From: JAAXHF01 sp963665955
Lineage (GTDB): Bacteria; Desulfobacterota; Binatia; Bin18
Reading direction: 5' to 3'
DNA: 64,000 nt
NCBI GenBank assembly: GCA_965231765.1
Contig: OZ246887.1
Span: forward strand, 2,046,001-2,110,000
A model generated the notes under the pieces. The model ran no database searches. It worked only from the letters and a program-made list of their open reading frames with translations, and had not been told where the DNA came from. The position numbers and the translations under genes were made by a program. Shown piece after piece: positions 42,034-50,256 of the stretch (its first letter is position 1; each line of letters begins with the position of its first letter).

Positions 42034-44303
42034 TGGCCTCCCCTACACGCACCAAAACCATCACCGGCTACTGCGAGCCGCTGTCATTACGAGCCGGAGA
42101 GCCAATCCTCCTCATGGCGTCCAGCCACCAACCCGGCCCAGCTCAGCTCGACTTGGTTCGCATCATTTGCGGCGACCCGACCCGGAGCGGGCCAGGGTTC
42201 CAAGAGAGAGAAGTCCTCAGCGATCTCCCCGCCGAGGTCCTGCTCACCGAGCAGCCGCTACACCCTGGTTCTTACGGCGAAATCGATCTGTCGGGTCTGT
42301 CAGTGACGCGTTATATCCAGGCAAAAATCCACGTCTTGGCCACACGCCCTGATCTGGACCAAACAGTATTATCTGTTGTCGGCGAGCTTGGACCGCTGCT
42401 GACACTTACGATATCGAACAGTCGCCTCGTCGCTCACATCGGCCAGACGGATTTGTCGCTCCGCCAACAGCCTATCCAGGCCAGGCGTTGGTATCACATA
42501 GAGATAGACGCGGATTTGCTTGAGGGAACGGTGACAGGCACCCTCACTCCACAGCCCACCCGTTCACCCGGCCAAGACCTGTTCGAGCAATCCGGGCCAG
42601 TGACCGCAAACGCTCGGATCGCTGAAACGCCTGGCGGCTCGCTACACAGCTGTCTGCTGGCCGCCTCGGCTAACGGCGCTCATTTCGACGGCCGCTTGGC
42701 TCGGCCGTGTCTCACAGTGGATGACACGACATTGGAGTGGGATCTGTCCAAAGGCATTCCAGGTCGCCAGATCGTTGACGTGAGTGGCAATGCTCGCCAC
42801 GGTTTGCTTTATCAGCTGCCCACTCGGGGTGTCACTGGCCCAGACTGGGACGGCAGTCACCAGGCCTGGACAACGATGCCATCTCACTACGATGCCGTTC
42901 ACTTCCACACTGACGATTTGTATGACGCGGGTTGGCAAGCAACGGCTGATTTCACCTTAGCGGCTGATCTTGAGAGCGGCATCTACGCGTTCCGTCTGCG
43001 GGCAGGACAGGCTGAGGATCGTATTCCATTTTTTGTGCGCCCAGCCAAGGATGCACCAACAGCCGATATCGCGCTCCTTATGCCCTCGTGCACCTATATG
43101 GCGTATGCCAACCATCGGATGCTGTTCGAAGGTGCGGACTTTATCGTCTCGCGGTCGCGGCTGCGGCCCGAGCATGAGTATGTGCGTCAACACCCTGAGG
43201 TCGGGCGGTCTCAGTATGAACAACACACCGATAACAGCGGAGTCATGTTCAGCTCCCGTCGGCGGCCCGTGCTGCAACTCCGCCCAGGAGCAGACGGCTG
43301 GAACTTCACCCCGGACACCGACATCAATGCATTTCTGGATCATCTCCAGGTCGGTCACGACATTATCGCTGACGAGGACCTGCACGCCGAAGGCATCGAC
43401 GCCCTTGCTCCGTATCGTGTCATCATCACTGGAACGCACCCCGAGTATTGGTCAACCCGGATGCTCGACGCGCTTGAGGAATGGTTACGCCGCGGCGGGC
43501 GGTTGCTGTATCTGGGCGGGAATGGATTTTACTGGCGCGTCGCGTTTAGTGCTGCGTGGCCCGGGGCGATCGAGTTACGCCGAGCTGAAGACGGCGTGCG
43601 TAACTGGTCAACCGAACCGGGTGAGTCGTATCATGCCTTTAGCGGCGAATACGGCGGGCTGTGGCGGCGCCTGGGCCGAGCCCCGAATACACTTGTTGGA
43701 GTAGGGTTCGCCGCGCAAGGTTTTAAACGAGCCATTGGCTATAGACGCAGTGAGGAAAGCTACACCTCCCGCGCTGCTTGGATCTTTGAGAAGGTAGAAG
43801 ACACAGAGATCGGCACCTCCGGACTCGGCGGTGGTGCGGCCGGTCAGGAAGTTGACCGTTACAGCCAGACGCTGGGCTCCCCTACACATGCTGTGATACT
43901 CGCTTCTGCTACGGACTTCGGGCCTGACATGACCCGGACAAAAGAAGAACTCACCGCGTCCATCATTGTGCCTTCACCCGATCCGGTCGTCCGTGCCGAC
44001 ATGGTGTTCTTCGAGACTCCAGCTGGTGGAGCGGTGTTCTCGGTCGGTTCGATCTCCTGGTTTGGCGCTTTAGCCCGTAACGGCTACGACAATGACGTTG
44101 CTCACATCACTGCCAATGTTGTTCGCCGCTTCGCCGATCCTGAACCGTTTGCGCTGCCTTCGACTGACGTTCCGACTGATACCGCCAATGACGCCTGGAG
44201 AGAGCAGCTTGCCGCTGACGTGCGTGCAACGCCAGCGCTCACGTTTCACGGGCTGGAAGCCCGGGCCAGCTTGGAAAACGTTGAAGAGGACAAGGATGAC
44301 TGA
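42033..44303 (+). CDS. N,N-dimethylformamidase large-subunit-like protein
   Basis: The 756-residue protein has a lectin-like beta region in its first half (concanavalin-type strands, about 80 to 240). A second domain has PTADIALLMPSCTYMAYANH near residue 340, SRSRLRPEHEYVRQHPEVG, and LAPYRVIITGTHPEYWS with GRLLYLGGNGFYWRV, the amidohydrolase-like core of DMFase beta subunits. DMFase splits dimethylformamide to dimethylamine and formate using an iron site with Tyr and Glu ligands; several Tyr and Glu lie in these segments. Formate from such a reaction would feed the formate dehydrogenase. The start is a GTG sharing a base with the upstream stop. Confidence 0.82.
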   Translation: MASPTRTKTITGYCEPLSLRAGEPILLMASSHQPGPAQLDLVRIICGDPTRSGPGFQEREVLSDLPAEVLLTEQPLHPGSYGEIDLSGLSVTRYIQAKIHVLATRPDLDQTVLSVVGELGPLLTLTISNSRLVAHIGQTDLSLRQQPIQARRWYHIEIDADLLEGTVTGTLTPQPTRSPGQDLFEQSGPVTANARIAETPGGSLHSCLLAASANGAHFDGRLARPCLTVDDTTLEWDLSKGIPGRQIVDVSGNARHGLLYQLPTRGVTGPDWDGSHQAWTTMPSHYDAVHFHTDDLYDAGWQATADFTLAADLESGIYAFRLRAGQAEDRIPFFVRPAKDAPTADIALLMPSCTYMAYANHRMLFEGADFIVSRSRLRPEHEYVRQHPEVGRSQYEQHTDNSGVMFSSRRRPVLQLRPGADGWNFTPDTDINAFLDHLQVGHDIIADEDLHAEGIDALAPYRVIITGTHPEYWSTRMLDALEEWLRRGGRLLYLGGNGFYWRVAFSAAWPGAIELRRAEDGVRNWSTEPGESYHAFSGEYGGLWRRLGRAPNTLVGVGFAAQGFKRAIGYRRSEESYTSRAAWIFEKVEDTEIGTSGLGGGAAGQEVDRYSQTLGSPTHAVILASATDFGPDMTRTKEELTASIIVPSPDPVVRADMVFFETPAGGAVFSVGSISWFGALARNGYDNDVAHITANVVRRFADPEPFALPSTDVPTDTANDAWREQLAADVRATPALTFHGLEARASLENVEEDKDD

Positions 44304-44358
44304 TATGCAGAAAACCCGCCACATACGAGCGGGGCGGAAAAGAAGAGAGGTGTAATCT

Positions 44359-46452
44359 ATGACGCATTCAGTCTCCTACACAAAAGATGGCGATATCGGC
44401 ATTATCACGGTCAATAACCCGCCAGTGAACGCGCTGAGTCACCATGTGCGCCAAGGTTTGTTGGAAAGCTTCATCGAAGCCAATACCGATGACACTATCG
44501 CCACGGTTCTCATTTGTGATGGTCGGACTTTCATTGCTGGGGCGGATATTACTGAATTTGGCAGGCCGCTCCAGGCGCCGAGTTTCCTTGGCACTATGGA
44601 AGTCATCGAAAACCTCCAGAAACCTTCTGTTGCCGCCATCCATGGCACGGCGTTGGGGGGTGGTCTTGAGACTGCACTGTGTTGCCACTATCGGGTGGCT
44701 GTTCCTTCGGCTCGTGTCGGTTTGCCTGAAGTTGCCTTGGGGTTGTTGCCCGGCGGCGGTGGCACACAGCGTCTGCCACGTTTGATTGGTCCTGAAGCTG
44801 CGCTTCAAGCCATCACCAGTGGCGTACCAATGGTGGCCAATCAAGCTCAAAAAGTTGGGGTGATTGATGCAGTCGTGGACGAGGGCAATCTGCTCGAAGG
44901 TGCCAAAGCATTCGCCCGTGCACTCGTGGCTGACGGCGCGCCGCTCAAAAAAGTCCGTGACTTGAGTGATAAAGTCACGGGTGTAGACCTGGCCATTTTT
45001 GATGCGGCTCGCACCCAGGCGAGCAAAGAGCGGCGCGGTTTTGAAGCTCCTCAACGCTGTATCGATTGTGTTGAAGCGGCTTGCACGCTGCCATTTGATG
45101 AAGGTTTAGCCAAGGAGCAGGAACTGTTCAGACAAGTCCTGACCAGCAATCAATCAGCTGCGCAACGCCACATCTTCTTTGCCGAACGGGCGGCCGCAAA
45201 AGTCAACGATATGCCCAAGGACACCAAGCCGCTGGCCATTAAAAAAGTCGGCATCATTGGCGCAGGCACAATGGGCGGCGGCATTGCCATGAACTTTGTG
45301 AATGCCGGCATTCCAGTGACGATTCTCGAAACGAGTCAGGAGTTCCTGGATAAGGGTCTGGCTGTGGTACGCGGCAACTACGAACGCAGTGCCAAGAAGG
45401 GCCGCTTTACCACGGAACAAGTGGAACAGCGCATGGGCCTCCTCACCCCAACGCTCGACTATGCCGCCATCAGCGACGTTGATCTTATCATCGAAGCCGT
45501 CTTTGAGAACATGGACATCAAAAAGGACGTGTTTGCCAAGCTTGATGCGGCCACCAAACCCGAATGCATCCTCGCTTCAAACACGTCTACGCTTGACGTC
45601 AATGCAATCGCCTCGGTGACTAAGCGACCTGAAAAAGTCATTGGCACCCACTTCTTTAGCCCAGCCAACGTCATGCGCTTGCTCGAAATCGTACGAGGTG
45701 AAAAGACCAGCTTCGAAACACTGGCCACGGCCCAGGCCGTCGCAAAAGCCATCAATAAAATCGGGGTTGTAGTTGGCGTGTGTGACGGGTTCGTGGGGAA
45801 TCGGATGCTGCACTATTACGGCGGACAAGCCGAGTTCATGCTCGAAGAAGGCTGTCTGCCTCACAATATTGACGATGCGATCTACGACCTAGGGCTGGCC
45901 ATGGGGCCACTGTCGATGGGCGACTTGGCCGGACTTGACGTGAGTTGGCGCATTCGCCAAGGCCGAGGGCTGCCCGAGCGTCTGCCCGAGGGTGCCCGCT
46001 ACTGTGGGATTCCCGATCTCATTTGTGAAAAAGGCCGTTTCGGCCAGAAGACTGGGGCAGGCTATTACAAATATCAGCCAGGCGACCGTACCCGGTATCC
46101 CGACCCTGAAATAGAATCCCTGATTGTGAACTATTCCAAGGCAAAAGGCATTCAACGCCGCGATATCAGTCGCGAGGAAATCGTCGAACGGTCGATGTAT
46201 GCGCTCATCAACGAAGGCGCCAGGATCTTGGAAGAAGGCATTGCTCAGCGGGCGAGTGATATCGATGTCATCTACGTGTATGGCTACGGCTTCCCTGCGT
46301 ATCTGGGTGGCCCAATGTTTTACGCCGATACGATTGGCCTGGACAAGGTGTATAAAAGGGTTTGCGAGTTCTCCGAGCAAGATCCGGCATCATGGCAGCC
46401 TGCGCCACTGCTCAAAAAGCTCGCCAAAGAAGGCGGCAGATTTAATTCCTAG
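44359..46452 (+). CDS. Enoyl-CoA hydratase / 3-hydroxyacyl-CoA dehydrogenase fusion (FadJ-like)
   Basis: The 697-residue bifunctional enzyme has an N-terminal crotonase domain with AGADITEF, ALGGGLETAL (Glu) and RVGLPEVALGLLPGGGGTQ (second catalytic Glu). The NAD domain starts at about residue 298 (KVGIIGAGTMGGGIAMNF), with THFFSPANVM carrying the catalytic His, and two C-terminal HAD domains follow (VGNRMLHYYGGQAEFMLEEG). It carries out the second and third steps of beta-oxidation. The alpha subunit layout matches FadJ and the peroxisomal bifunctional enzyme. GAAGAGAGG upstream marks the start. No thiolase follows. Confidence 0.9.
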   Translation: MTHSVSYTKDGDIGIITVNNPPVNALSHHVRQGLLESFIEANTDDTIATVLICDGRTFIAGADITEFGRPLQAPSFLGTMEVIENLQKPSVAAIHGTALGGGLETALCCHYRVAVPSARVGLPEVALGLLPGGGGTQRLPRLIGPEAALQAITSGVPMVANQAQKVGVIDAVVDEGNLLEGAKAFARALVADGAPLKKVRDLSDKVTGVDLAIFDAARTQASKERRGFEAPQRCIDCVEAACTLPFDEGLAKEQELFRQVLTSNQSAAQRHIFFAERAAAKVNDMPKDTKPLAIKKVGIIGAGTMGGGIAMNFVNAGIPVTILETSQEFLDKGLAVVRGNYERSAKKGRFTTEQVEQRMGLLTPTLDYAAISDVDLIIEAVFENMDIKKDVFAKLDAATKPECILASNTSTLDVNAIASVTKRPEKVIGTHFFSPANVMRLLEIVRGEKTSFETLATAQAVAKAINKIGVVVGVCDGFVGNRMLHYYGGQAEFMLEEGCLPHNIDDAIYDLGLAMGPLSMGDLAGLDVSWRIRQGRGLPERLPEGARYCGIPDLICEKGRFGQKTGAGYYKYQPGDRTRYPDPEIESLIVNYSKAKGIQRRDISREEIVERSMYALINEGARILEEGIAQRASDIDVIYVYGYGFPAYLGGPMFYADTIGLDKVYKRVCEFSEQDPASWQPAPLLKKLAKEGGRFNS

Positions 46453-46483
46453 TCACAATCGAAGAATAGCCTCAGCCCTTCGA

Positions 46484-46507
46484 CAGGGCGGTTCGCAAAC
46501 CGCCCTG
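46484..46507. terminator. Hairpin between convergent genes
   Basis: CAGGGCGGTT and AACCGCCCTG form a 10-bp GC-rich stem around CGCA. It lies between the stop of the FadJ-like gene and the stop of the gamma-glutamyltransferase gene, so it probably ends transcription from one or both sides, although no long T-run follows. A related sequence is at 18656. Confidence 0.55.
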
Positions 46508-46511
46508 ACAT

Positions 46512-48077
46512 TCAAAACCCAGCCGCCATACCTTCTTTGCGATGGTCAGAGCCACCGACATAACCGTCGTGAGTTTTAAGAATAAGTTGTGCGCCCCCAA
46601 AGGTGCGGCCAGCGGTATCAAACGTAATCGAATGGCCACGTTGTGCCAGTTCTGTGGCGACTGCTTCTGGAAAGCCGGGTTCTAATCCAACACTGAAATT
46701 CGGATACACATGCCAGCGTGGCGCGTCGCTAGCCGCTTGCGGGTTTTGACCATGGTCAAACATACGCAGCATCATTTGTACGTGGCCCTGGGCCTGCATC
46801 GGGCCACCCATTACCCCAAAACTCATTCGGGGTTGTCCGCCCTCGGTCACAAAGCCAGGAATGATGGTATGGAACGGCCGTTTACCGGGAGCAACACAAT
46901 TCGGATGATTGGGATCAAGTGAAAATCCCCAGCCCCGGTTCTGCATTGAAATACCGGTTTCAGGAATGACAATGCCTGAACCAAATCCATAGTAGTTGGA
47001 TTGAATAAACGACACCATCATGCCGCTGGCGTCCGCAGCGGAAAGATAGACGGTGTCGAGGCTGATCGGTAATGACGCGGGCGGCAGCGACATGGCTGAG
47101 TCAGTGATCTTGGCAGCCGCCCGGGCTAAGGAGCCTGGCGCTAGGAGTTCTTCTGGTGTGACACGCATAGCTTGGATATCAGCAAAGTGTTCAGCGGCAG
47201 CCCGTAGCGCGATTTTCATTGCCTCGATTTGTAGATGCATACTCCGTGCGCGATCGACAGGCGACGGCTCAAAATTCTGCAAAATGCCAAGCGCAATCTG
47301 CGCCGCCAGCCCTTGTCCATTGGGCGGAATCTCATGCAAGACTACGTTGCGGTACGGCTGAGCAATCAGATCCACCCAATCAACGTGATGGTTTGCTAAA
47401 TCCGACTTGCGCAGTGCCCCACCGCCAGCGATTGCCGCACGTTCGATACGTTCAGCAAGTTCGCCCTGATAGAAAGACTCACCTTTTGTTGCGGCGATGG
47501 TGCGCAAGGTCTGGCCAGCGTCTGGCCGAAAGAAACGTTGCCCAGCCTGTGGGGCGGGCAGAAAATGCTCAGCAAAAGCCGGATATGCTTCGTACAAGTA
47601 CGGATCGGCACCCCAATAATAGGCAGTTTTTGGGCCGACCTGAAAACCTTCCTCAGCGTAACGAATACCCGCCTCGAACAGAGTCTCGAAAGGCAGCGCG
47701 CCGTACCGTTCCGACAGAGCAACCCACACACTCACCGCACCAGGCACGGTCACGCTATCCCAGCCAAACTGCGGCATACAGCGCTGCGGTGAGAAATACT
47801 CACGCGTCCATGCTGCTGGAGCGCGACCTGAACCATTCAGGCCAACAAGCTTTTCGCCATCCCAGATAATGGCAAACGCGTCACTGCCAATCCCGTTGCT
47901 GACTGGTTCAACAATAGTCAAGGTAATCGCTGTAGCAATCGCAGCGTCCACCGCGTTGCCGCCTTTACGTAACGCATCTAGGCCAGCCTGGACGGCCAGC
48001 GGTTGGGACGTCGCAACCATATTGCTCGCGCAGACCGGCGAGCGCTCTGAAGGGTAGGGTTGGGATGGGTTGATCAT
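46512..48077 (-). CDS. Gamma-glutamyltransferase family protein
   Basis: The 521-residue Ntn-hydrolase has an N-terminal segment MVATSQPLAVQAGLDALRKG and GGNAVDAAIATAITLTIVEP with NGIGSDAFAIIW. The predicted autocleavage site lies before the Thr of SLDTVYLSAADASG (about residue 346), which becomes the catalytic nucleophile of the small subunit. YYGFGSGIVIPETGI and GVMGGPMQAQGHVQM follow. No signal peptide is seen from the chosen ATG at 48077; the frame extends 40 codons upstream with a hydrophobic start, so an exported form cannot be excluded. Confidence 0.87.
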   Translation of the reverse strand: MINPSQPYPSERSPVCASNMVATSQPLAVQAGLDALRKGGNAVDAAIATAITLTIVEPVSNGIGSDAFAIIWDGEKLVGLNGSGRAPAAWTREYFSPQRCMPQFGWDSVTVPGAVSVWVALSERYGALPFETLFEAGIRYAEEGFQVGPKTAYYWGADPYLYEAYPAFAEHFLPAPQAGQRFFRPDAGQTLRTIAATKGESFYQGELAERIERAAIAGGGALRKSDLANHHVDWVDLIAQPYRNVVLHEIPPNGQGLAAQIALGILQNFEPSPVDRARSMHLQIEAMKIALRAAAEHFADIQAMRVTPEELLAPGSLARAAAKITDSAMSLPPASLPISLDTVYLSAADASGMMVSFIQSNYYGFGSGIVIPETGISMQNRGWGFSLDPNHPNCVAPGKRPFHTIIPGFVTEGGQPRMSFGVMGGPMQAQGHVQMMLRMFDHGQNPQAASDAPRWHVYPNFSVGLEPGFPEAVATELAQRGHSITFDTAGRTFGGAQLILKTHDGYVGGSDHRKEGMAAGF

Positions 48078-48331
48078 GCGCGGTGCTCTTTTCTGTGTTG
48101 GGTGAGAGGGACAATAGCACACAGTAAATCGTTTCGGGTAGAGGAAGTCGAGCGCGTATATTTTGGAAAACAACATGCTCAAAGTTAGGAGATACATAAA
48201 AAAACTGAGTATTTATTTCGAATCTTGTCCTTATGGTGACAAATTTGCCATTATAAGTCGGTGAGCAGGAACCAGCGATCAGAGAGGGAAACGGTCCGTG
48301 GTCTATCACGTCCGCATGAGGAGGGGACACT

Positions 48332-48829
48332 ATGAGCTCGATAGATATGGAAGAGCTGGCAAAACGCCTCCAGGTATTAGAAGACATTGAAGCAATTAAA
48401 AAAATGAAGGCGGCGTTCCATGGCTTGTGTGATGAGGGCTACAAAGACCTGGACACGATCATGGATTTTTTTGTCGAGGACGGTGTGTGGAAGGGAGAAT
48501 CATTTGGCACGTATGAGGGGCGGGCAGCCATTCGCACGTTTTTTGCGAGCGCGCCCAAAATGCTTCCCTTTGTCCGCCATCAGATTATGAATCCGATTAT
48601 TGAGGTAGACGGCGACACGGCGACTGGCCAGTGGTATTTATTGCAGCCGTGTACTATGGCTGGGGATGGTGGAGATGACGGGGAACAAGCGGTCTGGGGC
48701 TCAGCAAAATACAACGAGACGTATGTGAAGGTGAATGGGCAATGGAAGTTCCAGCGGCTCGGGGTCACGTTGGGATTCTGGACTCCCTATGAGCAGGGCT
48801 GGGCCAAGCAGTGGGTGGTTCAAGATTAA
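48332..48829 (+). CDS. SnoaL-like / NTF2-fold protein
   Basis: The 165-residue protein begins with a helix (LAKRLQVLEDIEAIKKMKAA) and has the SnoaL_4-type pattern TIMDFFVEDGVWKGESFGTY, RAAIRTFFASAPKMLPFVRH, and late strands GQWYLLQPCTMAG and ETYVKVNGQWKFQRL. Such proteins act as dehydratases, hydroxylase-like domains or binding proteins. GAGGAGGGG precedes the ATG. It is followed 15 nt later by an LLM oxidoreductase, repeating the pair at the start of the window. Confidence 0.83.
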   Translation: MSSIDMEELAKRLQVLEDIEAIKKMKAAFHGLCDEGYKDLDTIMDFFVEDGVWKGESFGTYEGRAAIRTFFASAPKMLPFVRHQIMNPIIEVDGDTATGQWYLLQPCTMAGDGGDDGEQAVWGSAKYNETYVKVNGQWKFQRLGVTLGFWTPYEQGWAKQWVVQD

Positions 48830-48843
48830 ATTAGGAGAGCAGC

Positions 48844-49866
48844 ATGGATATTGGCTTAATTTTTTCCTTTCGGAATCCGCCCCAATGGCGGGTGCCATTC
48901 CCAGAATTCTACGCCGAACAGTTTCGTCAGATACGGGTGGCTGAAGATCTCGGCTATGACTCTGTCTGGTTGACGGAGCATCATTTTGCTGAGGATGGCT
49001 ACTCGCCTTCCCTGCTACCGATTGCGGCAACGATTGCGGGTCAAACGAGTCGGGTCCGGATTGGGACATTCCTGATGCTCCTCCCATTGCACAACGCCGT
49101 CCGGGTTGCTGAAGATGCCGCGACGGTAGACATTATTTCAAACGGCCGCTTTGATCTGGGCCTGGGCCAAGGCTATGCGCTGTCAGAATTTGAAGGCTAT
49201 GGCATTCCTCGCAGGGAGCGCGGCCCGCGAATGGAAGAGGGCGTGCAAGTCATCCAAGGCATGTGGAGCCAAGATCCCTTTTCATATGACGGCAAACATT
49301 ATCAGCTCAAAGACATCCATCTTGAGCCCAAACCGCCCCAGACGCCACATCCACCGATCTGGATCGGCGCCAATGCGCCCAAGGCTGTTGACCGTGCAGC
49401 TCGACTCGGGTGTCACTTTTTGGGTGGTGGGACCTCAGACGTCCAAAAGACCTACGACAATGCCCTGCGCCGCTACGATCGTGACCCGAACGATTTTTCT
49501 GCTGCCCAGCTCCGGGTTGCCTATGTCGCTCCCAACCGTGATCAAGCCTGGGATGAGGTGCAGGACCATCTGCACTATATGCTAACCTGGTATGGTCGCT
49601 GGCTGGCTGAGGCAAAGGACTTTGAGGGAGCAGAACAGTTTAGCCAACTCCCGTCCCCGGCCGAACTGCGCAAGAACCCGGAACGCTTGATTGGCAGTCC
49701 TATTATTGGTACCCCGGACGACGTTGGCAGCGAGCTTGAGCGATTCACCACAGAGGTTCGGACCACTCACCTCGTCCTGGCGATGCACCTGCCTGGCATA
49801 GACCCGACTAAGAGTCAACGTTCAATGCAGCTATTCGCCGAAGAGGTTATGCCTCAATTTCGCTAG
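48844..49866 (+). CDS. LLM-class flavin-dependent oxidoreductase
   Basis: The 340-residue protein is a complete luciferase-like monooxygenase: DIGLIFSFRNPPQW, AEDLGYDSVWLTEHHFAEDG at about residues 35 to 54, SRVRIGTFLMLLPLHNAVRV, GRFDLGLGQGYALSEFEGYG, and the Pro-rich HPPIWIGANAPKAVDRAARL. The EHHF motif is typical of the FMN-dependent subgroup. GGAGAG precedes the ATG by 5 nt. It forms a unit with the SnoaL-like gene before it and the ArsC-like selenoprotein gene 27 nt after it. Confidence 0.9.
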   Translation: MDIGLIFSFRNPPQWRVPFPEFYAEQFRQIRVAEDLGYDSVWLTEHHFAEDGYSPSLLPIAATIAGQTSRVRIGTFLMLLPLHNAVRVAEDAATVDIISNGRFDLGLGQGYALSEFEGYGIPRRERGPRMEEGVQVIQGMWSQDPFSYDGKHYQLKDIHLEPKPPQTPHPPIWIGANAPKAVDRAARLGCHFLGGGTSDVQKTYDNALRRYDRDPNDFSAAQLRVAYVAPNRDQAWDEVQDHLHYMLTWYGRWLAEAKDFEGAEQFSQLPSPAELRKNPERLIGSPIIGTPDDVGSELERFTTEVRTTHLVLAMHLPGIDPTKSQRSMQLFAEEVMPQFR

Positions 49867-49893
49867 ACTACACAAAGAAAGAAGGAGCAAAAC

Positions 49894-50250
49894 ATGGCAC
49901 AAGGAACACCACAAATAGACTGGCATTATCACCGTCCGAGTTGAGTGACGTGCAAAAAGGCGCAAGAGTTTCTTGCCCAAAAAGATTGCACGACCAAAAC
50001 ACAAATCAACGCCCGCAAAGAACCGATTGATCGTGACGGGACACTCGATCTCATGCAAACCGTCTCACGCATTATCGCCGTCAAAGGCAAAAAAGTCCTC
50101 CGGTTTTCACTCAAAAAAAACCAAGCACCTGACGACGCTCTTCTGTCAGCAGTCATTGGACCGTCGGGGAACCTGCGTGCACCAGCTATCCGCAAGGGCA
50201 AGACGCTCGTCGTTGGCTTTCATCCAGATGCGTATGACGAGGTTGTGTGA
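49894..50250 (+). CDS. ArsC/Spx-like small selenoprotein (TGA read as Sec)
   Basis: The frame encodes 118 residues if a TGA at codon 17 (49942..49944) is read through: WHYHRPS, then Sec, then VTCKKAQEFLAQKDC. In the thioredoxin-fold ArsC/Spx group this is the C-x-x-C position (CxTCKKAxxFL), so Sec replaces the first Cys. The rest (INARKEPIDRDGTLDLMQT, then AVKGKKVLRFSLKK, then GPSGNLRAPAIRKGKTLVVG) includes the cis-Pro-like region typical of the fold. AAGGAG lies 6 nt before the ATG at 49894, which would be pointless if the TGA were a stop. Restart at GTG 49945 would lose the motif. A SECIS-like hairpin follows the TGA. The partner or substrate is not known. Confidence 0.8.
49942..49976 (+). 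promoter_or_regulatory. TGA-Sec codon and SECIS-like hairpin (ArsC-like)
   Basis: TGA 49942..49944 is followed by GCAAG (49962..49966), loop AGTTT, then CTTGC (49972..49976). The loop begins 23 nt after the TGA and has G second, as in bacterial SECIS elements. The 5-bp stem is short but can be extended past a bulge by one G-C pair. Confidence 0.55.
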
Positions 50251-50256
50251 AGAAAC

